Part shown: positions 56,983 through 64,000 of the stretch, piece after piece | How positions within the stretch are numbered: position 1 is the first letter of the stretch | How the letters are laid out: the number at the start of each line of letters is the position of its first letter | Origin: Rothia kristinae NBRC 15354 | Lineage (GTDB): Bacteria > Actinomycetota > Actinomycetes > Actinomycetales > Micrococcaceae | Length of the DNA: 64,000 bases | Assembly: GCF_001570865.1 (NCBI RefSeq) | Contig: NZ_BCSM01000008.1 | Location: 1-64,000 of the forward strand | Direction of reading: 5' to 3' | The notes under the pieces: generated by a model | Database searches by the model: none | What the model was told of the DNA's origin: nothing | The model's input: the letters and a program-made list of their open reading frames with translations, nothing else | Position numbers and translations under genes: made by a program

Positions 56983-58731
56983 ATGAGCCTGGACCAGGCC
57001 GCCCAGGAGCGTCACGTCAGCACCGAGGTGCTCGTCATCGGCACGGGAGGCGCGGGACTGCGCGCCGCCATCGAGCTGTCCGAGCTGGGCCGGGACGTGC
57101 TGGCCGTGGGCAAGAGGCCCAAGGCCGACGCCCACACCTCCCTGGCCGCCGGCGGCATCAACGCGGCCCTGGCCACCATGGACCCGGAGGACTCCTGGCA
57201 GCAGCACGTCGCGGACACCATCCGGGAGAGCTACGGCCTGGCCCACCCGGATATCGTGCAGATCGTCACCCAGGGGGCCGAGCAGGGCATCCGGGACCTG
57301 GAGCGATACGGCATGAACTTCGCCCGGGAGGAGGACGGGCGGATCTCCCAGCGCTTCTTCGGCGCGCACACGTGGCGGCGCACCTCCTTCGCCGGGGACT
57401 ACACGGGCCTGGAGATCCAGCGGACCCTGATCCACCGGGCCGAGCAGCTGGAGATCCCCGTCCTGGACACCGTGTACATCACCCGGCTGCTGGTCAACGA
57501 GGACGGCGCGGTCTTCGGCGCGTACGGCTTCGACCAGGAGACCGGCCTGCGCTACGTCATCCAGGCCGACGCCGTGATCCTCGCCGCCGGCGGGCACAAT
57601 CGCATCTGGCGGCGCACCTCCTCCCGCCGCAACGAGAACACCGGGGACTCCTTCCGCCTGGCCGCAGAAGCCGGGGCGAGGATCCGCGACGCCGAGCTGG
57701 TGCAGTTCCACCCCTCGGGGATCCTGGAGCCGGAGGCCGACGCCGGGACCCTCGTCTCCGAGGCGGCCCGCGGGGAGGGCGGGATCCTGCGCAACGGCCT
57801 GGGGGAGCGGTACATGGCCCGCTACGACGCCGGGCGGATGGAGCTGTCAACCCGGGATCGGGTGGCCCTGGCCGGGTACACCGAGATCAAGGAGGGTCGC
57901 GGCACCGCCAACGGCGGGGTGTGGCTGGATATCTCCCACCTGCCTCGGGAGGTCATCATGGAGCGGCTGCCGCGGGTGTACCACACCCTCATGGAGCTGC
58001 AGATGAAGGACGTCACCAAGGAGCCCATCGAGATCGCGCCCACCGCGCACTACTCGATGGGCGGGGTGTGGGTGGCCCCGGAGGATCACGGCACCGGGGT
58101 GCCGGGACTGTACGCGATCGGGGAGGCCTCCTCCGGGCTGCACGGGGCCAACCGGCTGGGCGGCAACTCGCTGATCGAGCTGCTGGTCTTCGGGCGGATC
58201 ACCGGGCAGGCCGCCGCCCGCTACTCCGAGCAGCTGCGGGTCCAGCGGCGCAGCCCCGAGGCCGTCGAGGCGGCCCGCCGGGAGGTGCAGGAGCTGCTGG
58301 CCGCCGACGGCGAGCAGAACGTGCGCGCTCTGCAGCGGGACATCCGCAACATCATGACCGAGCACTGCGGGGTGGTCCGGGATGAGCAGGGCCTCAGGCA
58401 GGGTCTGGCCGAGCTGGACGACGTCGAGCGTCGGGCCTCGGACATCGGGGTGCACCCGGATCTGGCCGGGTACTCCGAGCTGTCCCACGACTTCGACCTG
58501 AAGTCCTCGATCCTCGCCGCCCGGGCCACCCTGCAGCGCGCCCTGGAGCGGCGGGAGACCCGCGGCTGCCACAACCGCTCGGACTACCCGCAGCAGGACC
58601 CGGATCTGCGGGTCAACATGATCTGGTCCGCGGACGGGACCGTGACCCGCGAGCAGATCCCGCCGGTCCCGGAGGAGATCCGGGCCCTGATGGGCGGGGA
58701 GGTCTCCCAGGAGGGCAAGCTCGTGGAGTAG
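56983..58731 (+). CDS. FAD-binding succinate dehydrogenase/fumarate reductase-type flavoprotein (or L-aspartate oxidase)
   Basis: A 582-aa flavoprotein. The FAD fold is VLVIGTGGAGLRAAIELSEL with HTSLAAGGINAAL. The active-site region includes AGDYTGLEIQRTLIH, ENTGDSFRLAAEAGARIRD, LVQFHPSGILEPE and TAHYSMGGVWV. The end has ANRLGGNSLIELLVFGRI and CHNRSDYPQQDP. No iron-sulfur or membrane-anchor subunit genes adjoin it, and no nadA or nadC. It may work alone as a soluble fumarate reductase or aspartate oxidase. AAGGAGTTCGCC precedes the ATG. Confidence 0.82.
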   Translation: MSLDQAAQERHVSTEVLVIGTGGAGLRAAIELSELGRDVLAVGKRPKADAHTSLAAGGINAALATMDPEDSWQQHVADTIRESYGLAHPDIVQIVTQGAEQGIRDLERYGMNFAREEDGRISQRFFGAHTWRRTSFAGDYTGLEIQRTLIHRAEQLEIPVLDTVYITRLLVNEDGAVFGAYGFDQETGLRYVIQADAVILAAGGHNRIWRRTSSRRNENTGDSFRLAAEAGARIRDAELVQFHPSGILEPEADAGTLVSEAARGEGGILRNGLGERYMARYDAGRMELSTRDRVALAGYTEIKEGRGTANGGVWLDISHLPREVIMERLPRVYHTLMELQMKDVTKEPIEIAPTAHYSMGGVWVAPEDHGTGVPGLYAIGEASSGLHGANRLGGNSLIELLVFGRITGQAAARYSEQLRVQRRSPEAVEAARREVQELLAADGEQNVRALQRDIRNIMTEHCGVVRDEQGLRQGLAELDDVERRASDIGVHPDLAGYSELSHDFDLKSSILAARATLQRALERRETRGCHNRSDYPQQDPDLRVNMIWSADGTVTREQIPPVPEEIRALMGGEVSQEGKLVE

Positions 58732-58757
58732 CCGGGTCCGGCGTCGTCGGGGGTGCG

Positions 58758-59837
58758 CTACTCCAGGCCCGGGTAGCGCACCCCGATCTGCTCGCGGATC
58801 GCATCCAGCCAGGCCATCTGCCGCACCGAATCCGCCCACGGCATCACCGGGGATTCGGTGAGCCCCTGCTGGATGCAGCGGGTGGCCTCGCGCATCTCGT
58901 AGACGTAGCCAAGACCCACCGTCTCCACACGCTCCTCGCGCACGGCACCGGAGGCGTCCGTGACCGTGAAGGAGGCCGGCCGGTGCATCGGCGAGCCCAC
59001 CTCCAGCACCCCCTCCTGCCCGGAGATCACGGCCCGGCGCGGCCCCTGGGAGACCAGGGACAGGGTGATCTGCGCGGTCGCGGCACCGCCGGGGGCGTGG
59101 TCGAAGGCCGCGGTGATGCTGGTCAGCGCGTCCACGGCACCGCGCCGGATCGCGCTCGCGGTGAACCCGGTGGGCTCCCCGAAGGCCAGCCAGGGCCAGT
59201 GCAGCCCGTAGCAGCCCATGTCCAGCAGAGCTCCGCCGCCGGCGTCCTCGCGCCACAGCCGGTGCTCGACGTCGGCCGGGCCGCGGAAGCCCAGATCGAC
59301 CTGCGCCCACCGCGGCGCGCCGATCTCCCCGGCGGCCAGCACCTCGGCGATCCGCGCGCGGATCGGCAGAAACCGGGTCCACAGCCCCTCCATGAGGAAC
59401 AGTCCGCGCTCCCGGGCCAGTTCGACGACGTCGCGGGCCTGCGCCGCGGTGATGGTCAGGGCCTTCTCGCACACCACGTGCTTCCCGGCCTCAAGGGCCG
59501 CCCTGATGTGCTCGTGGTGCTGCCCGTGCGGGGTCGCGATGTAGACGACCTGCACCTCCGGGTCCGCCAGCATCCGGCCCATTCCGTCCGGTCCGCCGTA
59601 GGCGCGGGCCACCCCGAACCCCTCGGCGAAGGCGCGCGCGGGTTCCTCGCTGCGGGAGGAGACCCCCACCAGGCGGGCGTCGGCCAGCAGGGCGATCTCC
59701 GGGGTCACCTTCCGGGCGATCGCCCCCGTGGAGACGATGCCCCAGCCGAGGGTGCGCCCGGTGGCGGTGCGGGGGTCGCTCGCGCGCGGATCGGGTGCGC
59801 CCGGCTCGGCGGCGGCTCGTGCGGTCTCGGTGCTCAT
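58758..59837 (-). CDS. Gfo/Idh/MocA-family oxidoreductase
   Basis: A 359-aa NAD(P)-dependent dehydrogenase. The Rossmann start is GWGIVSTGAIARKVTPEI. VVYIATPHGQHHEHIRAALEAGKHVVCEKALT contains the catalytic Lys of the EKP-like motif, here EKAL. The C-terminal domain has GGGALLDMGCYGLHWPWL. An N-terminal tail of about 28 residues is low-complexity. The ATG overlaps the stop of the acyl-CoA synthetase gene (ATGA). The substrate is likely a sugar or trans-dihydrodiol, but cannot be fixed. Confidence 0.87.
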   Translation of the reverse strand: MSTETARAAAEPGAPDPRASDPRTATGRTLGWGIVSTGAIARKVTPEIALLADARLVGVSSRSEEPARAFAEGFGVARAYGGPDGMGRMLADPEVQVVYIATPHGQHHEHIRAALEAGKHVVCEKALTITAAQARDVVELARERGLFLMEGLWTRFLPIRARIAEVLAAGEIGAPRWAQVDLGFRGPADVEHRLWREDAGGGALLDMGCYGLHWPWLAFGEPTGFTASAIRRGAVDALTSITAAFDHAPGGAATAQITLSLVSQGPRRAVISGQEGVLEVGSPMHRPASFTVTDASGAVREERVETVGLGYVYEMREATRCIQQGLTESPVMPWADSVRQMAWLDAIREQIGVRYPGLE

Positions 59838-61621
59838 CGGCGTCTCCTCAGTCCGGGGAAGTCGGCCTCCGCGTACTCGGCGGCCTCTCCCGGGGCCGGG
59901 GTGCGCTCGCCGTCGGGCCCGTGCAGGCGCTGCTCGCGCTCGCGCAGCTCCACGCGCCGGATCTTCCCGGACACGGTGCGCGGCAGGGCCTCGGCGAACT
60001 CCAGGCGGCGGATCCGGGCGTAGGGGGCCAGGCGCTCACGGCAGTGCGCCAGCACGGATTCGGCCAGCTGCGCCCCCGCCTGCGCGTCGGCACCCGGCAG
60101 CACGTACACCTTGGGCACGGCCAGACGCACCGGGTCCGGGGAGGGCACGACGGCGGCCTCCGCGACCTCGGGGTGCTCCAGCACCACGGCCTCCAGCTCG
60201 AAGGGGGAGAGCTTGTAGTCGCTGGCCTTGAACACGTCATCGTCCCGGCCCACGTACGTGTACAGCCCGTCCTCGTCCCGGCGCATCACGTCCCCGGTGC
60301 GGTACAGCCCGTCCCGCAGGGTCCGCTCGGTGCGCTCCGGGTCCCCGACGTAGCCGGTCATCAGGCCCACCGGACGCGGGTCCGTGCGCAGGCAGGCCTC
60401 CCCCTGCCCGGGCCCGGTGATCAGCTGACCGGTGGACGCGTCCAGCAGCTCGACGTCGAAGCCCGGAGCGGGACGGCCCAGCGCCCCGGCCTTCAGCGGC
60501 ATCCCCGGGGTGCTGGCGATCTGCACGGTGGTCTCGGTCTGCCCGAAGCCGTCCCGGATCTCCACGCCCCAGGCCTTCTGCACCCGGGCGATCACCCGGG
60601 CATCCAGCGGCTCCCCGGCGGAGACGGCCTCCCGGGGCGGGGTGCGCAGCCGGGTCAGGTCCGCGCGGATCAGCATCCGCCACACCGTCGGCGGGGCGCA
60701 GAAGCTCGTCACGGACTCCCGCTCCATCACGGCCATCAGCGCGGCGGCGTCGAAGCGGGAGTAGTGGTGCACCAGCACCGTGGCCTCGGCGATCCACGGG
60801 GCGAAGAAGTTGGACCAGGCGTGCTTGCCCCACCCGGGGGAGGCCACGTTCAGGTGCACATCCCCGGGGCGCAACCCGATCCAGTACATCGTGGACAGGT
60901 GACCGATGGGGTAGGAGGCGTGGGAGTGCTCCACGAGCTTGGCCCTGCTGGTGGTCCCCGAGGTGAAGTACAGCAGCAGCGGGTCCTCGGCCGGCGTCGG
61001 CTCCAGGATCTCCAGGTCCGCAGACGCCGCCCGGGAGTCCTCGTACGCGGCGTGCGGGTGGGTCCCGGCGGGGGAGGTAGAGCGGGTGGCGGCCTCCGGG
61101 CCGGTCTCGATGACGGTGAACTCGCCGTCGACCTCGGCGAACTTGCCGACGCTGCCCGGACCGACCACGACCCAGGACACCTGCCCGCGCTCCACCCGGT
61201 CCTGCAGGTCCCGGGGACCGAGCATCGTGGTGGTGGGCAGCAGGACCGCCCCGAGCTTGGTCCCGGCGAGCATCGTCTCCCACAGCTCCACCTGGTTGTC
61301 CAGCATCACCAGGATCCGGTCCCCGCGGGCCACTCCCAGCTTCCGCAGCCACACGGCCACCTGGGAGGAGCGCTCGGACATCTGCCGGTAGGTGATCCGC
61401 TGGGAGGAGCCGTCCTCCTCCACGATCACCAGGGCCTCCTGCTCGGCCCGCTCCGGGGTGGCGGCGACGGCGTCGAACCAGTCCAGGGCGAAGTTGAAGT
61501 GCTCCGGGCGCGGCCACCGGAAGGCAGCCCGGGCGGCTTCCAGATCCTCGCGCAGCTCCAGCAGCAGGTCCCGGGCGGCCCGGAACTCGGCGGCCCCGGG
61601 GCCGGTTGGAGCGGCGCTCAC
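59834..61621 (-). CDS. AMP-forming acyl-CoA synthetase
   Basis: A 595-aa ANL-superfamily enzyme that activates a carboxylic acid to its CoA thioester. Motifs are LLYFTSGTTSRAKLVEHSH (P-loop), DGFGQTETT, YRTGDVMRRDEDGLYTYVGRDDDVFKASDYK (hinge region) and the catalytic Lys in TVSGKIRRVEL. The FNFALDWFD region near the start is typical of medium-chain and acetoacetyl-like synthetases. GTG at 61621 overlaps the hdeD-type stop (GTGA). It lies in a leftward operon with NadE upstream. Confidence 0.9.
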   Translation of the reverse strand: MSAAPTGPGAAEFRAARDLLLELREDLEAARAAFRWPRPEHFNFALDWFDAVAATPERAEQEALVIVEEDGSSQRITYRQMSERSSQVAVWLRKLGVARGDRILVMLDNQVELWETMLAGTKLGAVLLPTTTMLGPRDLQDRVERGQVSWVVVGPGSVGKFAEVDGEFTVIETGPEAATRSTSPAGTHPHAAYEDSRAASADLEILEPTPAEDPLLLYFTSGTTSRAKLVEHSHASYPIGHLSTMYWIGLRPGDVHLNVASPGWGKHAWSNFFAPWIAEATVLVHHYSRFDAAALMAVMERESVTSFCAPPTVWRMLIRADLTRLRTPPREAVSAGEPLDARVIARVQKAWGVEIRDGFGQTETTVQIASTPGMPLKAGALGRPAPGFDVELLDASTGQLITGPGQGEACLRTDPRPVGLMTGYVGDPERTERTLRDGLYRTGDVMRRDEDGLYTYVGRDDDVFKASDYKLSPFELEAVVLEHPEVAEAAVVPSPDPVRLAVPKVYVLPGADAQAGAQLAESVLAHCRERLAPYARIRRLEFAEALPRTVSGKIRRVELREREQRLHGPDGERTPAPGEAAEYAEADFPGLRRRR

Positions 61622-62247
61622 TTGGTCTCGCCCTCGATGACGTCGCCGGTGTCCAGCGGGGAGCGGGTGCGGCGGGTGCCGCCGTCCACGGTGCCGTACT
61701 GCTGGCGGAACTGCGCCTCGGCCCGGCGCAGGCCGTTGCCCACGCGGCGGAAGAGGAAGCCGGCGGCGATCATCGCGAACCCGGAGAACAGGGCCAGCAC
61801 CCCGAGCAGGATGCTCAGGGCCCCGGCCCCGGCGACGGGGTTGAACAGCAGGATCAGGGCGAGCAGGATCCACAGGATCCCGACGAGCACGCCCAGGCCG
61901 CGGCCGGGCCCCGGGGTGGAGGTGGCCGCCATCAGGCTGAGCACACCGCGCACGATCAGCCACACGCCCACGATCCACACGACGGCGGTGACCCCGGCGG
62001 CCGGGACGAACAGGGCGACGATGCCGACGAGCGCGGTGAGGATCCCGGACCACAGGCCCCAGCCGCGCACGCCCCGGCCGGAGCGGGCCGCGAACACGGC
62101 CTCGGCGATGCCGGCGACCACGAGGAAGGCCCCGACGATCATGACCACGGCCATGGCGGTGTGCACGGGCCAGAACAGGGCGACCAGGCCGAAGATCACG
62201 GCCAGCACGCCGGTGACGAGGATGGTGGTGGAAGAACGGGGGATCAC
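61618..62247 (-). CDS. HdeD/DUF308-family membrane protein
   Basis: A 209-aa protein with six transmembrane helices in three pairs (VTGVLAVIFGLVALFWPV, VVMIVGAFLVVAGIAEAVF, GILTALVGIVALFVPAAGV, VVWIVGVWLIVRGVLSLM, GVLVGILWILLALILLFNPVA, LSILLGVLALFSGFAMIAAG). The internal repetition is the HdeD pattern. The polar tail RRVGNGLRRAEAQFRQQ is cytoplasmic. HdeD aids acid resistance in enterobacteria; its role in actinobacteria is unknown. GAGGAG precedes the GTG at 62247. Confidence 0.88.
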   Translation of the reverse strand: MIPRSSTTILVTGVLAVIFGLVALFWPVHTAMAVVMIVGAFLVVAGIAEAVFAARSGRGVRGWGLWSGILTALVGIVALFVPAAGVTAVVWIVGVWLIVRGVLSLMAATSTPGPGRGLGVLVGILWILLALILLFNPVAGAGALSILLGVLALFSGFAMIAAGFLFRRVGNGLRRAEAQFRQQYGTVDGGTRRTRSPLDTGDVIEGETK

Positions 62248-62290
62248 GGTGATGCTCCTCGACTCGGGTCAGCGGGAGCGGGTCCGCTCC

Positions 62291-63121
62291 CTACCGGTCA
62301 TTCTTCCACCACGGGTCCACCAGGGAGACCGGGGTGGTGCGCTTGTGTCGGGTGATGAGGTAGCGGTGCTCGATGGCCTCGGCCTGCTCCTCGGTCACCT
62401 CGCGGCCCTCCAGGTAGTCGTCGATGACGTCGTAGGTGATGCCCAGCTCGTCCTCGTCCTCCCGGCCGGGGGTCGCGTCCAGCAGATCCGCGGTGGGCTT
62501 CTTGGTCCACACGGCCTCGGGGGCGCCGAGCTCGCGCAGCAGGGCCTGGTTCTGGCGCTTGTCCAGGCCGAACAGCGGGAGGATGTCCGCCCCGCCGTCG
62601 CCGTACTTGGTGAAGAACCCGGTGACGGACTCCGCGGCGTGGTCCGTGCCGATCACCAGAAGGTTCCGGTCCCCGGCGATCGCGTACTGGGCGATCATGC
62701 GCTGGCGGGCCTTGACGTTGCCCTTGGTGAAGTCCGTGAGGTCCGCACCGGTGGCCGCGCGGTAGACCCGCTCGATGCCGGTGGTGGCCGGTTCGACGTC
62801 GAAGACCAGGGAGGTCTGCGGGCGGATGAACTCCAGGGCGCGCTGGGCGTCGGCCTCGTCGGCCTGGGTGCGGTAGGGCAGGCGCATCGCGACGAACTCG
62901 GCCTCGGTGCCTTCGGAGGCCAGTCGCTCGACGGCGAGCTGGGCGAGCCTGCCGGCCAGAGAGGAGTCGATGCCGCCGCTGATGCCGAGGACGAAGCCCT
63001 TGGCCCCGGTGAGCCTCAGGTACTCGCACAGGAAGCCGACGCGGCGGTCGATCTCCTCGGCGGGGTCGATCTGCGGGCGCACGCCCATCTCGTCGATGAT
63101 CTGCTGCTGGAGTTCGCGCAT
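62291..63121 (-). CDS. nadE: NH3-dependent NAD+ synthetase
   Basis: A 276-aa enzyme for the last step of NAD synthesis. The ATP-pyrophosphatase loop is [20 protein letters not shown]. Other family features are [57 protein letters not shown] and the C-terminal [14 protein letters not shown]. No glutaminase domain is present, so it uses ammonia. It is the first gene of the leftward unit with the HdeD, acyl-CoA synthetase and MocA-type genes. Confidence 0.94.
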   Translation of the reverse strand: MRELQQQIIDEMGVRPQIDPAEEIDRRVGFLCEYLRLTGAKGFVLGISGGIDSSLAGRLAQLAVERLASEGTEAEFVAMRLPYRTQADEADAQRALEFIRPQTSLVFDVEPATTGIERVYRAATGADLTDFTKGNVKARQRMIAQYAIAGDRNLLVIGTDHAAESVTGFFTKYGDGGADILPLFGLDKRQNQALLRELGAPEAVWTKKPTADLLDATPGREDEDELGITYDVIDDYLEGREVTEEQAEAIEHRYLITRHKRTTPVSLVDPWWKNDR

Positions 63122-63152
63122 GGGCCCATGCTACGTCCGGGGCGACGCCACT

Positions 63153-63280
63153 TGAATAGTCAACCTCAGGGGTGGAGGGCGGAGTCTGCGCTCGCTGAAT
63201 ATTCAGCTTCCGTGGCGCTGCCTGAATATTCAGCTGCGGCGCGCGACGACGGTGCCGCCCCCCCCCGCGCTGAATATTCA
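63153..63280. promoter_or_regulatory. Cluster of four TGAATATTCA-type palindromes
   Basis: TGAATAGTCA (63153-63162) and three perfect TGAATATTCA sites (63196-63205, 63223-63232, 63271-63280). Two of the perfect ones extend to GCTGAATATTCAGC. They stand out as AT-rich islands in very GC-rich sequence, between divergent nadE and the acyl-CoA dehydrogenase gene. They look like operators for a dimeric repressor. Confidence 0.65.
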
Positions 63281-63349
63281 GCAGCGGGTGGGAGGGGCGC
63301 GGACGTCTTCCGTGCGGAACCGGTACACGGAACGGCCAGTACCGGGTAC

Positions 63350-63355
63350 TAGACT
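63350..63355 (+). promoter_or_regulatory. -10 element TAGACT before the acyl-CoA dehydrogenase gene
   Basis: TAGACT in GGTACTAGACTGTG, 47 nt before the GTG at 63403. AAGGAGAG precedes the start codon. Confidence 0.45.
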
Positions 63356-63402
63356 GTGATGCGGCCTACCCCGCATCGCCGAGCACCTCGAAGGAGAGCC
63401 CC

Positions 63403-64000
63403 GTGCCCGTGAACCCCGAACCCCGCTACGACCTGGAGACCCCCGAGGACCTGGACTACCTCGGCGCCTTCGCCGGAGCCACCGACGCCGACCGCGAGGC
63501 CTGGGCCGCCGCCCGCGCCTACGGCCGGGAGATCCTGCCGCGGATGAACGAGGCCTGGCAGAACGCCGAATACCCTCTTGATCTGGTCGCCAAGATGGGC
63601 GAGGCGGACCTGCTCACCGACGGCTTGGACATCCCCGGGCACCGGAAGCTCTCCCCGCTGGGCGCCGGACTCGTGAACATGGAGATCTCCCGGTGGGACG
63701 GCTCCATGGCCACCGCCCTGGCCGTGCAGGGCGGGCTGGCCCTGCGCTCCATCGCCCTGTTCGGCTCCGAGGAGCAGAAGCAGCGCTACGTGGAGGACCT
63801 GGTCACCGGGCGGGTGTGCGGCGCCTTCGCCCTGACCGAGCCGGAGCACGGCTCGGACTCCGTCTCCCTGGAGACCGCAGCCGTGCGCGACGGCGACGAG
63901 TACGTCATCACCGGGGAGAAGAAGTGGATCGGCAACGGCGCGGCGGGCGGCATCACCGTGGTCTGGGCCCGGGACGAGGACGGGGACGTGCGCGGTTTCA
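63403..64000 (+). CDS. Acyl-CoA dehydrogenase, N-terminal part (runs off the window)
   Basis: 199 codons are visible. After a start of MPVNPEPRYDLETPEDLDYL come ILPRMNEAWQNAEYPLDLVAKM, SRWDGSMATALAVQGGLALRSIALFGSEEQKQRY and GAFALTEPEHGSDS, the flavin- and substrate-binding LTEPEHGSDS motif of the family. The next strand VITGEKKWIGNGAAG is also typical. Similarity is closest to the glutaryl-CoA/crotonobetainyl-type branch with LTEPxHGSD. The C-terminal domain with the catalytic Glu lies outside. The TGAATATTCA operators upstream suggest dedicated control. Confidence 0.9.
   Translation, partial: MPVNPEPRYDLETPEDLDYLGAFAGATDADREAWAAARAYGREILPRMNEAWQNAEYPLDLVAKMGEADLLTDGLDIPGHRKLSPLGAGLVNMEISRWDGSMATALAVQGGLALRSIALFGSEEQKQRYVEDLVTGRVCGAFALTEPEHGSDSVSLETAAVRDGDEYVITGEKKWIGNGAAGGITVVWARDEDGDVRGF

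Noticed and set aside
59795-63352. An 1185-codon plus-strand frame across four minus-strand genes
   Set aside because: It runs through nadE, the HdeD-type gene, the synthetase and the MocA-type genes, all with strong family motifs on the other strand.

Overview
The window is high-GC actinobacterial DNA. Evidence includes frequent GTG starts, recurrent 4-base GTGA/ATGA gene overlaps, a DtxR/IdeR-type iron box, leaderless-looking promoters with a TAGACT or TATGCT -10, and actinobacterial families such as GT87 mannosyltransferases, FprA, ThrE and HdeD. A member of Micrococcales is the most likely source; the genus cannot be fixed from sequence reading alone.

Positions 1-15733 are a nested mobile region. 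An IS256-family transposase gene is interrupted by a 13.68-kb element (129-13805). Its ends are IS21-like: TG...CA termini, repeated GGCCCCG motifs, and istA/istB at one end. It is flanked by a 7-bp direct repeat CTCAAGG. Removing the element and one repeat restores the IS256 reading frame (DGLK-GLPD). The cargo is a copper module (P-type ATPase, small membrane protein, multicopper oxidase, histidine kinase, response regulator, Met/His-rich peptide gene) and an arsenic module (FAD oxidoreductase, ArsR, ArsD, ArsA). An IS3-family element (6588-7918, 3-bp GGC duplication) splits the Met/His-rich peptide gene at the head of the copper operon. The element's own istA has an internal deletion and istB a frameshift, so it is probably stranded. 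An IS1380-family element (about 14086-15733) follows, and the rest of the IS256 gene is missing beyond it.

The remaining 48 kb looks like chromosome. Region 15.8-27.6 kb holds a TPP-dependent decarboxylase, malic enzyme, SSS-type symporter, XRE-cupin regulator, ureohydrolase and aminotransferase. Together these resemble the arginine transaminase (4-guanidinobutyrate) route. A secreted lipoprotein, a glycerophosphodiester phosphodiesterase and a fructosamine-kinase-like protein lie among them. Region 27.7-44.1 kb holds ThrE, a lytic transglycosylase, a cytochrome P450, a sulfurtransferase, a 972-residue membrane/cupredoxin/NirK-like fusion, a three-gene GT87 operon, an AbiEi/DUF559-type protein flanked by hairpin repeats, PxpA, an M13 peptidase and FprA. 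Region 44.1-47.6 kb holds a tandem universal stress protein, tRNA-Glu/Asp/Phe, a C26 amidotransferase and exonuclease III. Region 47.8-52.1 kb is a compact PelG-PelF-glycoside-hydrolase locus suggesting a Pel-like exopolysaccharide. Region 52.2-64.0 kb is rich in acyl-CoA and redox enzymes, plus NadE, HdeD and a small iron-regulated SIP-like protein.

The chromosomal intergenic spaces contain several distinct families of long inverted repeats: three loci of GCGCCGAACCGTC, five loci of GGCGCATCCGTTCCCG, a pair flanking the DUF559 gene, a 19-bp GAGTCATCACTTTCGACCG stem, and a cluster of TGAATATTCA palindromes upstream of the acyl-CoA dehydrogenase gene.
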